A stretch of 64,000 bases of DNA from Bacteroidales bacterium (lineage in GTDB: Bacteria; Bacteroidota; Bacteroidia; Bacteroidales; Bacteroidaceae): assembly GCA_012517855.1 (NCBI GenBank), contig JAAYUD010000096.1:1-64000 (forward strand). Reading direction: 5' to 3'. Below the pieces are notes generated by a model, which saw nothing but the letters and a program-made list of their open reading frames with translations, made no database searches and was not told where the DNA came from. Of this stretch, positions 49,400 through 60,726 are shown one piece after another. A program made the position numbers and the translations under genes. Within the stretch, counting starts at the first letter, position 1, and every line of letters starts with the position of its first letter.

Positions 49400-50119
49400 C
49401 TAATTATTTATTTCTTCCTCTTGTTCTATCTCTTGATGGTCGAGCCATTCGCCGAACAGAAGCGGATCAAGACATTTGTCTACCGTTATATCCCCTACTC
49501 TAGTACGCCGTAGCGAAGTAAGGTATGCTCCACTGTGCAGTGCTTCGCCAATATCGCGGGCCAGTGCTCTGATGTATGTACCTTTACTGCAAACGACCCT
49601 TATTTTAATGTTCGGAATATCACACTCCAACAGTTCTATTTCGTCAATAACCAATGTTTTCGGTTTGAGTGTCACCTCTTTCCCTTTACGAGCCTTCAAA
49701 TAAGCAGGCTGTCCATCTATCTTACAAGCCGAAAAAGAGGGAGGTATTTGCTGAATTTCACCAACGAACTTAACCAGCGTCTGCTCTATCAATTCTTTGG
49801 TAATATGCTCCGTAGGATAAGTGGCATCTATTTCATGTTCCATATCAAACGAAACGGTGGTGGCTCCCAACCGAAGTCCTGCTATATATTCTTTTGTATG
49901 ACTTTGCAGTTCTTCAATTCTTTTGGTAGCTCTACCAGTACATACAACCAATACACCCGTAGCAAGCGGATCGAGCGTTCCCGCATGTCCTACTTTCAAT
50001 TCTTTTTTTTTCAAACCGAGCTTTGCGCAAAGTTGGAACCGTATCATCGACACCACTTTGAAAGAAGTCATACGGTATGGTTTATCAAAACAAAGAACTT
50101 CTCCTTTTCTAAATTTCAT
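49400..50119 (-). CDS. truB: tRNA pseudouridine(55) synthase
   Basis: [42 protein letters not shown]. Confidence 0.97.
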   Translation of the reverse strand: MKFRKGEVLCFDKPYRMTSFKVVSMIRFQLCAKLGLKKKELKVGHAGTLDPLATGVLVVCTGRATKRIEELQSHTKEYIAGLRLGATTVSFDMEHEIDATYPTEHITKELIEQTLVKFVGEIQQIPPSFSACKIDGQPAYLKARKGKEVTLKPKTLVIDEIELLECDIPNIKIRVVCSKGTYIRALARDIGEALHSGAYLTSLRRTRVGDITVDKCLDPLLFGEWLDHQEIEQEEEINN

Positions 50120-50976
50120 CCGGCAATATTCATAGGGTGACCGCTTAACAGCCAGATTAGAATAAACACGCCCACAATGATACGATAAACGCCGAAAGCC
50201 TTGAATCCATATTTAGTCAGAAAATCAATAAAGCCCTTTATAGCTACCATAGCCACAAAAAAAGCAATCACACTTCCCAATAGCAAAATAAAAATATTAT
50301 TCGACGTGATAGCGCCCGCATCACCTGATTTATACAATTTAAAAATATCTAGTACCGTAGCGGCAAACATAGTAGGCACAGCCAGAAAGAAAGAGAATTC
50401 GGCAGCATCCTTGCGAGTGAATTTCTGAGACATACCACCCACAATAGTAGCCATCGAACGAGAGACTCCCGGTATCATGGCAATACATTGGAAAAGGCCG
50501 ATATTAAAAGCTTTCTTTTCGGTCATCACCGTCCGTTCATTACCCTTATTGAAAATACGGTCGCAGAAAAGCATAAAGATTCCACCTACTACCAGCATCG
50601 ACGCCACTACTGTGACACTACCCAAAAGTTCGTCCACTATTTTATTTCCCAATCCACCGATAACGATAGCGGGAATAAAAGCGACAAACAGTTTCCAATA
50701 AAAGTCCCATTTATGCAAGAACTTCTGTACTGAAGAAACCCCTTCGGGAGCGGAAGTATGATTAAGGCGAAAAAAACGTTTATAGTAAAGTACAATAACC
50801 GACAAAATAGCACCAAACTGAATAATCACCGTAAAAGCCTTAACAAATGGAGTACTTTCTATTCCCATCAAGTTCTGAGCAATAATCATGTGTCCTGTCG
50901 ACGAAACCGGCAAAAATTCGGTCAGCCCTTCAACAATAGCCAGAATGATTGTTTGAATAATTGTCAATCCACCCAT
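50116..50976 (-). CDS. uppP: Undecaprenyl-diphosphatase (BacA family)
   Basis: [32 protein letters not shown]. Confidence 0.97.
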   Translation of the reverse strand: MGGLTIIQTIILAIVEGLTEFLPVSSTGHMIIAQNLMGIESTPFVKAFTVIIQFGAILSVIVLYYKRFFRLNHTSAPEGVSSVQKFLHKWDFYWKLFVAFIPAIVIGGLGNKIVDELLGSVTVVASMLVVGGIFMLFCDRIFNKGNERTVMTEKKAFNIGLFQCIAMIPGVSRSMATIVGGMSQKFTRKDAAEFSFFLAVPTMFAATVLDIFKLYKSGDAGAITSNNIFILLLGSVIAFFVAMVAIKGFIDFLTKYGFKAFGVYRIIVGVFILIWLLSGHPMNIAG

Positions 50977-51242
50977 TATTTATCATCTTTTGGTTTACGC
51001 AAAATAGCAAAGATGATAGAGAGGTAGCCCAATAGGCAAACAACCGGAGCTACTTTTATACGGCGAAAGCTAAAAATATCAGGTTCGTAATGTGTCTCGC
51101 TCGAATTGGGACCAACCATCAATAAAAAACCTATAATGACAACCGCTACGCCGATAGCCAACATGACATAGTTGGTCTTATCAAAAGCGAATTTTCTTTT
51201 GTCTTCCACACCGTTATTTGTATCTGTCTGTTTCATAAACAT
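50976..51242 (-). CDS. DUF3098 membrane protein
   Basis: Small two-TM protein between ftsX and uppP, standard Bacteroidetes context. Confidence 0.8.
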   Translation of the reverse strand: MFMKQTDTNNGVEDKRKFAFDKTNYVMLAIGVAVVIIGFLLMVGPNSSETHYEPDIFSFRRIKVAPVVCLLGYLSIIFAILRKPKDDK

Positions 51243-51248
51243 TGAGTT

Positions 51249-52133
51249 TTAAACATAATATAAAGTACTAGCTTTCATTCGTAAATACTTATTGATGGAC
51301 AGGTATGCGCATAATAAGGTAATCAGCACGCCGAAAACCAAAACACTAAGCGTCACCACAGCCATCACATTCCACGTGAGTATATCACCGAGTGTCGGTT
51401 CCAAATTAACCAACCAATACACGCCGATCCATAAAATAGCATTGGCAAAGACTCCGGCAATAAGCCCCCCCCAAGCACTTCGCAACAAAAAAGGCTTGCG
51501 AATAAATCCCCAACTGGCACCTACCAGTTTCATGGTATGTATTAAAAAACGCTTGGAATGAATACTCTGTCTAATCGTATTATTAATAAGGGCAAACGAA
51601 ATGAGCGTCAGCAAGAATGCCAATCCCAACAGCACAGCACTGATATTGCGAATATTGCTATTCACCGCATCCAGCAAGCCTTGTTGGTAAAGCACATCTT
51701 TCACATTGCTGTTATGTCTTATTGCATTCGATATTTTGGTAATACTATCCGAATTGGCATAAGCCGAATGAAGTTTCACTTCGACCGAAGCGGTAAACGG
51801 ATTATAGCCTAAAAAGTCGGATGGATTAGTACCCATTGCGGCCGTTTGTTCTTTCAAGGCCTGGTCTTTCGAAATATATTGCAAATTCTTCACATAAGGT
51901 TGCTTACGCAATTCATGCATCAACTGCATAGCTTGTTGCGGCGATGTCTCGTCGCTCAACAAGAAAGAGAAGTTGATATTTTCTCGTACATAAACCGAAA
52001 GATTATTGGCCGTTAGTGAAAAAGCCACTACCAAGCCCAACAATATCAACACCATCGTAGTGCTAATATTCGACGTAACAAATTGCATGTCGGAATGAGA
52101 CGATTTCTTTTTTGTTTTCTTTTGCTTCACCAT
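51249..52133 (-). CDS. ftsX: Cell-division protein FtsX
   Basis: FtsX topology, YLSINKYLRMKASTLYYV C-terminus, LSVYVRENINFSFLL. Confidence 0.93.
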   Translation of the reverse strand: MVKQKKTKKKSSHSDMQFVTSNISTTMVLILLGLVVAFSLTANNLSVYVRENINFSFLLSDETSPQQAMQLMHELRKQPYVKNLQYISKDQALKEQTAAMGTNPSDFLGYNPFTASVEVKLHSAYANSDSITKISNAIRHNSNVKDVLYQQGLLDAVNSNIRNISAVLLGLAFLLTLISFALINNTIRQSIHSKRFLIHTMKLVGASWGFIRKPFLLRSAWGGLIAGVFANAILWIGVYWLVNLEPTLGDILTWNVMAVVTLSVLVFGVLITLLCAYLSINKYLRMKASTLYYV

Positions 52134-52137
52134 CGTT

Positions 52138-53073
52138 TTACTTTCTGAATATATAGATTATAGAACTGCTAAGTTCCTTGTGTCCCACGGTATGGAGATA
52201 GGCACGCAAGCCGTTCCATAATCCCCTAACAAAAGGACACGAATGTTTCAAATTTTTCTCGCTCAACATTGATACATAGAAGGCATCGAAAGGCATCGGA
52301 TAGTATGCCGCCAATTTAAATCCATGGCGCTCACCTTCGGCCCTCATAGTATCGAGAGTAAAATGCCACAAATGACGAGGCACATCATAAGGAGCCCATT
52401 CCTTGCCATATATCCGGGCATCACAAGAGGCACAATTTGGAACAGCAATGACCAGCACACCGTCTTCTTTCAGAAGTCGTTCGAACACACTCCATGCCTC
52501 ATCCAGCTTTTCCAAATGTTCCATCACATGCCACAAAGTTATCACATCGAAAGAACGGGCAGCAAAAGTCTCGAGTGCATCGTCTTCTTTCACCGGCAAA
52601 GAGAAGTGTTTCAAAGCGAAATCACGCGCTGCGGCATTCTTTTCTACGGCCTCGACCTGCCATCCTCTACGTTGCATAGCATGCGGGAAATAACCCGTAC
52701 CTGTACCTATATCAAGCAAACGCCCTGTTTTGCAATGAAGTTCATTCTCGATAAGGCAGGCTTTGCGTCGTAACATCATGCATCGCACCCAATGATAAAT
52801 GGTATTCATTGCACCCTTACGCGTATCGGAATGAGAGATATAGTCGGGCGACTCATAATATCGTCCTATCTCTGACTCTCCAGGTGCATTCTGAGTGAAA
52901 GTAAAGCCACAATCATCACAATGATAAACCTCAAATGTTTCTCTTGTAGCATAATAGTCCGTACATTCCATCACGGAATGAATACGACTTCCCTTGCACA
53001 GCGGACAAAATGTATGATTTAGTTTATTCATTATCTGATACGTATTACGGCATTCCTCCCAAATTTGGTGCAA
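52138..53073 (-). CDS. Class I SAM-dependent methyltransferase with N-terminal Zn-binding region
   Basis: CPLCKG, HCDDCGFTFTQ, LLDIGTGTGYF, ITLWHVMEHL. Confidence 0.88.
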   Translation of the reverse strand: MHQIWEECRNTYQIMNKLNHTFCPLCKGSRIHSVMECTDYYATRETFEVYHCDDCGFTFTQNAPGESEIGRYYESPDYISHSDTRKGAMNTIYHWVRCMMLRRKACLIENELHCKTGRLLDIGTGTGYFPHAMQRRGWQVEAVEKNAAARDFALKHFSLPVKEDDALETFAARSFDVITLWHVMEHLEKLDEAWSVFERLLKEDGVLVIAVPNCASCDARIYGKEWAPYDVPRHLWHFTLDTMRAEGERHGFKLAAYYPMPFDAFYVSMLSEKNLKHSCPFVRGLWNGLRAYLHTVGHKELSSSIIYIFRK

Positions 53074-53124
53074 AGTAACAAATAAATAGTGATGTAAGAT
53101 ATATTCTTTAAGGAGATTTAATAC

Positions 53125-55476
53125 TTACGACTTTTTAGCAGACTTGGCAGTAGCTTTCCGGCGTGGCGAAGCTTTCTTCTTTTCGCCCTGCTCGGCTATG
53201 ATTTTTTGGCATCCGGCTAAGTCGAGTTCCTCGGGAACCGTACCTTTTGGTATCTTATAATTACTTCCTTTATATGAGATATAGGGACCAAATCGACCAT
53301 TGAGAATTGCTAAATCGGGATCTTCGTCAAACGATTTGATATGCCGCTTGGCTTCAGCCTCTCGTTTTGCTAAAATCAACTCTACCGACTCATCGAAAGT
53401 AATGGTCATCGGATCTTTCTCTTTGGGCATAGAAGCATATAAGGAACCGTGACGTACATAAGGACCAAAACGTCCTATATTTACCGAAACAGGTTTATCT
53501 TCGTATTCTCCCAATGTGCGAGGCAACTTGAACATTTCGAGAGCTTCTTCCATCGTAATGGCTTCCATCGAAATACCTTTCGGCATCTGCGCAAAGCGGG
53601 GTTTCTCTTCGTCGTTGGCAGAGCCCACCTGTATCATCGGACCGAAACGGCCTATCTTCACCGACACTACCTTGCCGGTAGCAGGTTCGTTGCCCAATAT
53701 TCTTTCTCCCACCTTATGCTCGGTCTTGATCGCCAGCGTAGCCTCAACAGAAGGATGAAACGTTCCATAGAACTTCTTCAGTATCTCGGTCCATTTTTTC
53801 TGTCCTTCTGCTACTTCATCAAACTCTTTTTCGACATGGGCAGTGAAATGATAGTCCAATATATCTGGAAAATACTGATTCAAGAAATCATTCACCACCA
53901 GTCCTATATCGGTAGGTATGAGTTTCGACTTCTCGGCGCCCACCATTTCGGTGTTCACCTTGCCCGTTATTTCGCCTTTCTCCAGTTTCAACACCGTAGC
54001 CTCGCGTTTCTCACCTTCCTTGTTGTCCTTGTCCACATAGCCTCTTTGCTGTATGGTCGAGATAATCGGAGCATACGTAGAAGGACGGCCTATGCCAAGT
54101 TCCTCCAGTTTGCGCACCAAACTTGCCTCCGTATAGCGAGGTGGATGTTGTGTAAAACGTTCTGTCGCTGTTATATTTTGATGACTGAGTATTTGATTTT
54201 TTTCCAATGGCGGCAACAACCCACTCTCTTCTTCTTGCGTATTATCGTCGTCATACGATTCCCGATAAACACGAATGAAACCGTCAAAGGTTATCACCTC
54301 TCCGGTAACCGTAAACTTATCGCCATGACTGCTCATAATGGTTACCGTCGTTTTCTCTAGTTCGGCATCCGCCATTTGCGAAGCAATGGTACGTTTCCAT
54401 ATCAAATCGTATAAACGCTTTTCCTGAGCCGAGCCCGAGACAGAAGCATCCCCTATATTAGTAGGCCTGATAGCCTCATGAGCTTCCTGAGCACCAAGAG
54501 TTTTGGTCGTAAACTGACGCGAATGGGAATATTGTTCGCCCATCTGTTCGCCTATCACCCGCTTACAGGTAGCCAAAGCCAACGAGGATAAATCCACAGA
54601 GTCGGTACGCATATAGGTTATCAATCCTGATTCATACAAGTTCTGAGCCACCATCATGGTACGATTCACCGTGAAGCCCAATTTACGAGCAGCTTCCTGT
54701 TGCAACGTAGAAGTGGTAAAAGGAGGAGCCGGCGAACGTTTGACAGGCTTAACTACCTTATCGGCAATCGTAAAGGTAGCGCCCTTGCAACTTTCCAGAA
54801 AAGCTTCGGCCTCGGCCTTCGTTTTAGGACGTCGAGCCAGTTCAGCTTTCAGTTCCACCAGTTTGCCGTTTTCGCCAGGCACGATAAACGTAGCAAGTAC
54901 TCTATACGACGATTCACTTTTGAAAGCCTGAATTTCTCTTTCCTTATCCACCACCAGACGAACAGCCACCGATTGTACACGACCGGCCGAAAGTGCAGGT
55001 TTCACCTTGCGCCAGAGAATAGGCGACAATTCAAAGCCCACAATACGATCCAATATGCGTCGAGCCTGTTGGGCATCCACAAGATTTGTATCTATCTTCC
55101 GCGGATGCTGAATGGCATTCAGTATAGCGGTTTTGGTAATTTCATGAAAAACGATACGTTTGGTATTCTCGGGTTTCAGTTTCAGCACTTCATACAAATG
55201 CCACGAAATAGCCTCTCCCTCGCGGTCCTCATCGGATGCTAGCCAAACCGTACTTGCTTTGCCAGCCTCCGTTTTAAGCTTAGAAACCAATTCTTTCTTC
55301 TCTGCAGGAATTTCATATTTCGGAGCAAAATCATTCTTTACATCGATGCTGAATTCTTTTTTCTTCAGATCACGAATATGTCCATAACTCGAGAGCACTT
55401 CGTAATCATCGCCCAAGAATTTACCTATTGTTTTCGCCTTTGCAGGAGACTCTACTATAACCAGATTTTTTTGCAT
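53125..55476 (-). CDS. topA: DNA topoisomerase I
   Basis: NLVIVESPAKAKTIGKFLG, DEDREGEAISWHL, LITYMRTDS, GRFGPYIxYxGSNYKIPK repeats. Confidence 0.97.
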   Translation of the reverse strand: MQKNLVIVESPAKAKTIGKFLGDDYEVLSSYGHIRDLKKKEFSIDVKNDFAPKYEIPAEKKELVSKLKTEAGKASTVWLASDEDREGEAISWHLYEVLKLKPENTKRIVFHEITKTAILNAIQHPRKIDTNLVDAQQARRILDRIVGFELSPILWRKVKPALSAGRVQSVAVRLVVDKEREIQAFKSESSYRVLATFIVPGENGKLVELKAELARRPKTKAEAEAFLESCKGATFTIADKVVKPVKRSPAPPFTTSTLQQEAARKLGFTVNRTMMVAQNLYESGLITYMRTDSVDLSSLALATCKRVIGEQMGEQYSHSRQFTTKTLGAQEAHEAIRPTNIGDASVSGSAQEKRLYDLIWKRTIASQMADAELEKTTVTIMSSHGDKFTVTGEVITFDGFIRVYRESYDDDNTQEEESGLLPPLEKNQILSHQNITATERFTQHPPRYTEASLVRKLEELGIGRPSTYAPIISTIQQRGYVDKDNKEGEKREATVLKLEKGEITGKVNTEMVGAEKSKLIPTDIGLVVNDFLNQYFPDILDYHFTAHVEKEFDEVAEGQKKWTEILKKFYGTFHPSVEATLAIKTEHKVGERILGNEPATGKVVSVKIGRFGPMIQVGSANDEEKPRFAQMPKGISMEAITMEEALEMFKLPRTLGEYEDKPVSVNIGRFGPYVRHGSLYASMPKEKDPMTITFDESVELILAKREAEAKRHIKSFDEDPDLAILNGRFGPYISYKGSNYKIPKGTVPEELDLAGCQKIIAEQGEKKKASPRRKATAKSAKKS

Positions 55477-55518
55477 AACTAATACTTTGATGAAAAGGAG
55501 TTCACCTATTTATAACCG

Positions 55519-55526
55519 CAAAAGTA
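55519..55526 (-). promoter_or_regulatory. Bacteroides -7-type element (TACTTTTG)
   Basis: ~45 bp upstream of topA. Confidence 0.5.
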
Positions 55527-55783
55527 GAAAAAAAACAATTCTTATACCTTATAAATAAAGGATAATCTATTTTTTTTTAGAAAAAAAGGACATTAATAGA
55601 ATCTTTTAGACTAAAAACGGCCAATATGCTTCTGCTCCCTTCAAAAAACAGATTGAAAGGCCTCTCGCCCAAATCAGGAAGTAACCTTCCCTAAATTCGC
55701 ACACCAGATTGTATAGGACTATTGTGATCGTAACCTAAGCACGAATAGCCCGGACAAGCATGTTCATACAAACCCGACCTGCA

Positions 55784-56353
55784 TTATTGAATAAAATAAA
55801 CTAACACTTTAGAAATGATTTCCGAAACGAAGAAAGCAACAACAAAAGAAACGATCAACTTATTACCCTTCATATTGAACGACACTTTAAAACCGTTTAC
55901 CATTAGTGTAATTTCCCATGCCACAACCAACAGACTTAACAGCCCGAAGATAATTAAAGAAGGAGATACGATAAACAAAAGTGGTTTTTTCATGATTTCT
56001 TCGGGTGTTATATGCACATAAAAACCTGCAAGAGCAGGCAACAATAAAGGTATTCTTGCAAATACCATTGTACCTAAAACATCGATAAACCGAAATCCTT
56101 TAGAAACGATCAATCCGGTAATACACATCACCAGGACCAACGTAAAAGTAGAAATTAATTGCATCGCCAATGCGCTGCCTAAAGTAAGGTGCTTTGACAT
56201 ATGAATATCCCATACTCCATCAAAACATACATAGCTGTATCTGCCGATTATAGCCGATAGAACAACTATCACCAATCCGATTGCAAAACGTTCCCAACCG
56301 GTAATCCTTGAAAAAGGATTAATCATTAAGCGGAATAGATTTTTACTTTTCAT
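55784..56353 (-). CDS. YIP1-family membrane protein
   Basis: Multi-TM; NPFSRITGWERFAIGLV, VLGTMVFARIPLLLP. Confidence 0.6.
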   Translation of the reverse strand: MKSKNLFRLMINPFSRITGWERFAIGLVIVVLSAIIGRYSYVCFDGVWDIHMSKHLTLGSALAMQLISTFTLVLVMCITGLIVSKGFRFIDVLGTMVFARIPLLLPALAGFYVHITPEEIMKKPLLFIVSPSLIIFGLLSLLVVAWEITLMVNGFKVSFNMKGNKLIVSFVVAFFVSEIISKVLVYFIQ

Positions 56354-56806
56354 ACGATTCTATTTTTATAAGATCACCTAACATGCTTCCACTCGTCGGA
56401 TAATTTAACTTTAATTCCGAACTCATACTCTTTAAACTTTCGCTACTAATTACGAAACGAACAACAAATTATTGTATTTCTTCAGGCAAACGGTGCCAAT
56501 ACAGTCAAATGGAACGAACCGCTACCTTCATTTGGTATTCTTTGCATTAAAAGTTCTTCACTTTGAACCGTGCATGGTAACTCAGGCAATGCATCGCATT
56601 ATTGAAATCTTTCTCTTACAAATATAGTCATTGTTTCTAACAAATTAAATACAAAATAAATAATATTCAATAATTAGTGAGTGTTGATATACATTCAGAG
56701 TCATTGATACATAATCTTTAGGCAAAAACAACAGGTACACTATGAAAACAAAAGACTTTATTGGACACAAAGTCCTAAGATAAATGTAGTTTAAAAATGA
56801 CTTCTA

Positions 56807-56914
56807 TATCTTGCAAAATTGTCGTATGTTAGTTTTTTCGACGACGTCCTTAAGTTTTCAAAAAAACTAACATACGACAACATTTTTAGGGGCATATGTG
56901 GTTTTTGCAAGATA
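56807..56914. repeat. 108-bp nested inverted-repeat element, copy 2 of dispersed repeat
   Basis: Outer TATCTTGCAAAA/TTTTGCAAGATA (12 bp) enclosing inner TTGTCGTATGTTAGTTTTTT/AAAAAACTAACATACGACAA (20 bp); shares 48-nt core with 44354-44401. Confidence 0.88.
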
Positions 56915-57069
56915 AGAGGGCTTGCATTCAGCCTCTAAAAGCCACTTCTTTGTGACTAAAGGAAGAGTAATAGTGCAAAAACAACAATTCGAAGATTCTA
57001 CAATTATATCAGCACAGCGTTGTCACCGTGACAAATTGTAGTTCAACCATATAAAAGAAAATCAAATCA

Positions 57070-57603
57070 TTAGACAATGATTCGTTCGTCAATGATTTTC
57101 TGCAATCCACGGCGTATGGAAGCTAATCCGAAATCTTGCGGATTGATATCCTTAAGAGGGATAAAAAAGGCGGCGGCAACATCGTCGTGAGCAGCGATAT
57201 GATCTGTCTGTACTACGGAACAACGATAAAACATATCAAGAGTATGAACTAGAAATCCGGAATAAGGATACAGATTGGGTAGTGAAAACAGAAAAGCTGC
57301 TTTCACTACCTTCAATCCGGTTTCTTCCATTACTTCGCGAGCTACGCCTTCTTCGCCGGTCTCGTTGCAGTCCACAAAACCGCCCGGCAAGTCGAGTGTA
57401 CCTTTTTGGGGTTCTTTGGCACGACGGCACACCAATAGTTCACCCTGCTCGTTGACGATAAGGGCAACCGTTGCCGACGAGGGGTTAAAGTAGTAAACAA
57501 AGCCACAATCAAGGCACTGTTTCGCCTTTGCATTGCGTTCTACAAAACGAGCCGAACCGCACTTTGGGCAATAGCTGAATTGAGATAACGGATGTTCTGT
57601 CAT
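57070..57603 (-). CDS. NUDIX hydrolase with N-terminal Zn-ribbon
   Basis: CPKCGSARF...CLDCGF; GGFVDCNETGEEGVAREVMEETGL. Confidence 0.93.
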   Translation of the reverse strand: MTEHPLSQFSYCPKCGSARFVERNAKAKQCLDCGFVYYFNPSSATVALIVNEQGELLVCRRAKEPQKGTLDLPGGFVDCNETGEEGVAREVMEETGLKVVKAAFLFSLPNLYPYSGFLVHTLDMFYRCSVVQTDHIAAHDDVAAAFFIPLKDINPQDFGLASIRRGLQKIIDERIIV

Positions 57604-57634
57604 TCTTTATTTTTCTATCATTTATAGCTGTCGG

Positions 57635-59008
57635 CTACCGAACAGCCTCAATAGCTTCGGGTTCTTTTGGAACGACCTTGCCCAAGCGTTTGGAGCCTGT
57701 CTCGGTGATGAGATAATCGGACTCGTTGCGTACGCCACCAAAATCTTTGTATGTCTCAGCCAAGTCGTAATTAACAAAATCGGTGAATTTCTTCTCGGCA
57801 CGCCACTGATCAATGAGTTGAGGAATGAAATAAATTCCCGGCTCAACCGTATGCACAAAGCCCGGTTGGAGAGGAATAGCAAGACGAAGCGATTTGCGTC
57901 CGAACTGCGTGCTCTTGGGCTGGCCATTGTATCCGACCCAAACCTCACCCAAATTCTCCATATCGTGTACGTCAAGTCCCATCATGTGACCTAGCCCATG
58001 AACATAGAACAAAGCAAAAGCGCCACTTTCGAGACAGTCATCAGTATTGCCTTTCATTAATCCGATTTCTTTCATGCGTTCTATCATGACACGAGCACTC
58101 AAATCGTGAACATCGCGATAAGGCACACCAGGTTTAAGAGCCTTCACTGCCTCGTCGTACATGGCATTTTGAATACTAATAATCTGTTTCTGGCGTTCGG
58201 TAAACTTCTTACCGACACAGATGGTAGACGACATGTCACCGGCATAGCCCATTTCAGTTTCGGCACCGGCATCGATCAAAAATAGATCGCCTTCGCGCAC
58301 GAGATGCTCATGAGTATGATTGTGCAACGTTTCGCCGTGAACGGTAGCGATAGTGGCAAAAGAGAATTCATAATTGGCACGACGTGCCACAGCTTCCATT
58401 TCGGCTACTACATCGAACTCGTGCATACCAGGACGCAGCATCTTCATCGCTGCAAGGTGCATATCGGCAGTAACATTACAAGCCTTTTCGATCTCGGCCA
58501 CTTCCTCGGCCGATTTATAATTGCGCTGTTTGACAATAGCCCGAATAAAAGCCACCGAACCTTGTTGATGAACAGGGAGCACACCCAGCCAATCCATGAG
58601 TTTGAGTTTGTGTTCAGGGCGATATGGAGGCAGATAATGAATAACCTGCCCTTTGCAGACAGCCTGATGAAGATAGCCGACAATGCTTGCCGAAGGACGT
58701 GTGTCTCGAACACCTATCATATCGGCCTTTTCGTGTAAGGTAGGCTGATTGCCCATCCAAACAATGTCGTCGATAGTTAGTTCGTCACCAAAAACGATCT
58801 CTTTATCTTCGTCGATGTCGATAACAGCCGACAAGCCCGCGAAAGATAATCCGAAAAAGTATAAAAAGGTTGAATCTTGACGGTAGCGGAAAGTATTGTC
58901 TTCATAGTTCAGACCACACTCGTCATTTCCTAAGAATAGCAAAACGCCCGATTTAAGTTCTTCTTTCAAGAGCTTCCGGCGCTGGATATACGTTTCTTTC
59001 TTGAACAT
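57635..59008 (-). CDS. pepP: Xaa-Pro aminopeptidase P (M24B)
   Basis: FLIDAGAE..GYAGDMSST, FYVHGLGHMMGLDVHD, HTVEPGIYF. Confidence 0.94.
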   Translation of the reverse strand: MFKKETYIQRRKLLKEELKSGVLLFLGNDECGLNYEDNTFRYRQDSTFLYFFGLSFAGLSAVIDIDEDKEIVFGDELTIDDIVWMGNQPTLHEKADMIGVRDTRPSASIVGYLHQAVCKGQVIHYLPPYRPEHKLKLMDWLGVLPVHQQGSVAFIRAIVKQRNYKSAEEVAEIEKACNVTADMHLAAMKMLRPGMHEFDVVAEMEAVARRANYEFSFATIATVHGETLHNHTHEHLVREGDLFLIDAGAETEMGYAGDMSSTICVGKKFTERQKQIISIQNAMYDEAVKALKPGVPYRDVHDLSARVMIERMKEIGLMKGNTDDCLESGAFALFYVHGLGHMMGLDVHDMENLGEVWVGYNGQPKSTQFGRKSLRLAIPLQPGFVHTVEPGIYFIPQLIDQWRAEKKFTDFVNYDLAETYKDFGGVRNESDYLITETGSKRLGKVVPKEPEAIEAVR

Positions 59009-59203
59009 AATGATAGTATTTTAATATAATCTGCGGTAAAGATAGTGTAAGCGAAGCGCAATACAAAGAATAAATCCCAAAAAATATCCGTTAATTGTCA
59101 AGGCACGTGCTATTTGACGACTAAATAAGTAGAAACATAAAAATAGCAAAAGGAAAGAATAAATATTAATAGAATAATGTGAGCCAGATTGGAAACATTT
59201 CAC

Positions 59204-59211
59204 TAATTTTG
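59204..59211 (+). promoter_or_regulatory. Bacteroides -7-type element (TAATTTTG)
   Basis: ~28 bp upstream of the rpoN ATG. Confidence 0.5.
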
Positions 59212-59238
59212 CAGCATCATAATTATCGTTTTGTTATT

Positions 59239-60726
59239 ATGTCAGAGAGTTTCAAACAAGTTCAGTCGCAATCGCAGCAACAAGTACAGACGTTGTCACC
59301 CCAGCAGGTACTGGTCGTAAAGTTGCTCGAGCTTCCCACTGTCGAATTGGAAGACAGGGTACGCTCCGAAGTGCTTGAGAATCCGGCCCTCGAAGAAGGA
59401 AAGGACGATGACATACCCGGTAACGACGAGAACATGGAAGAAGACGAGTTCGGTAGCAACATGACCATAGACGAAGATAGTGGTACCTCCGACTACAACT
59501 CACGGGACGACTACCTCAGTGACGACGATGTACCGGACTACAAGCTACAACAACCGCGCCCCACAAAAGATCAAATAGCCGAAGAGATTCCATTCTCGGA
59601 CGCAACATCTTTTTACGAAACGCTGAAAGAACAACTCAACGAACGCGAACTAAGCGATAAAGAGCGCGAATTAGCAAACTACCTTATAGGTTCGCTCGAT
59701 GACGACGGGCTACTACGCAAAGCACTCAACAATCTTTGTGACGAGTTAGCCATCTATATGGGAATAGAGACGGATACTAAGGAACTGGAAAAAATACTGA
59801 AAGTAATACAAGACTTCGACCCTGCTGGTATTGGGGCAAGAAGCTTGCAAGAGTGCCTGCAAATACAAGTAAAACGCAAGGAAAACAGCGCACTTAAACA
59901 AATAGAGTTGACGATGCTAAGTAAATGCTACGAGGACTTCACTCGCAAACATTGGGACAAGATCAAACAACGCCTTAATTTGGATGAAGAGACGTTCTCG
60001 GCGGCAATAGAAGAAATAAAAAAGCTGAATCCACGTCCTGGAGCTTCGCTAGGAGAAGCCTTGGGGAGAAACTATCAGCAAATAGTACCGGACTTCATCG
60101 TAGAGACCGAAGAGGATGGCAGCATCAATCTGAGCCTAAACGGTCGCAACACGCCGCAACTCCATCTGAACAGAGAATTTCGCGATATGATGGAAGAACA
60201 TACCAAGAACAAGGCGAACCAAAGCAAAGAGGCCAAAGAAACTTACACCTTTCTGAAACAAAAGATAGATGCCGCCCAAGGCTTCATAGAAGCTGTAAAA
60301 CAACGCAAGAATACGCTAGTAACAACCATGCAAGCCATTATAGATCTACAGCGGCCGTTTTTTATAGAGGGTGACGAATCATTGTTGCGCCCCATGATAC
60401 TGAAAGATGTAGCAGAGAGGACGAACCTCGACATATCGACCATATCGAGAGTGAGCAACAGCAAATACGTACAGACCAACTTCGGGATATTCTCGCTAAA
60501 GATGTTCTTCAGCGACAGCTATACGACCGAGGACGGTGAAGAACTATCGACACGTGCCATACGTAATGCTTTAAAAGAATATGTGGACAATGAAGATAAA
60601 AAGAATCCGCTGACCGACGACGAATTGGCAGCCAGATTGAAAGAAAAAGGTTATCCGGTAGCTAGGCGTACCGTAGCAAAATATCGTCAACAACTTAATA
60701 TTCCAGTAGCCAGATTGAGAAAATGA
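59239..60726 (+). CDS. rpoN: RNA polymerase sigma-54 factor (ORF open from 59179)
   Basis: Q-rich N-terminus, DDDGLLRKAL, FDPAGIGARSLQECL, C-terminal ARRTVAKYRQQLNIPVARLRK (RpoN box). Confidence 0.97.
   Translation: MSESFKQVQSQSQQQVQTLSPQQVLVVKLLELPTVELEDRVRSEVLENPALEEGKDDDIPGNDENMEEDEFGSNMTIDEDSGTSDYNSRDDYLSDDDVPDYKLQQPRPTKDQIAEEIPFSDATSFYETLKEQLNERELSDKERELANYLIGSLDDDGLLRKALNNLCDELAIYMGIETDTKELEKILKVIQDFDPAGIGARSLQECLQIQVKRKENSALKQIELTMLSKCYEDFTRKHWDKIKQRLNLDEETFSAAIEEIKKLNPRPGASLGEALGRNYQQIVPDFIVETEEDGSINLSLNGRNTPQLHLNREFRDMMEEHTKNKANQSKEAKETYTFLKQKIDAAQGFIEAVKQRKNTLVTTMQAIIDLQRPFFIEGDESLLRPMILKDVAERTNLDISTISRVSNSKYVQTNFGIFSLKMFFSDSYTTEDGEELSTRAIRNALKEYVDNEDKKNPLTDDELAARLKEKGYPVARRTVAKYRQQLNIPVARLRK

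Noticed and set aside
53449-54360. 303-aa + strand ORF opposite topA
   Set aside because: Shadow of the strongly conserved topA frame; no domain signature.
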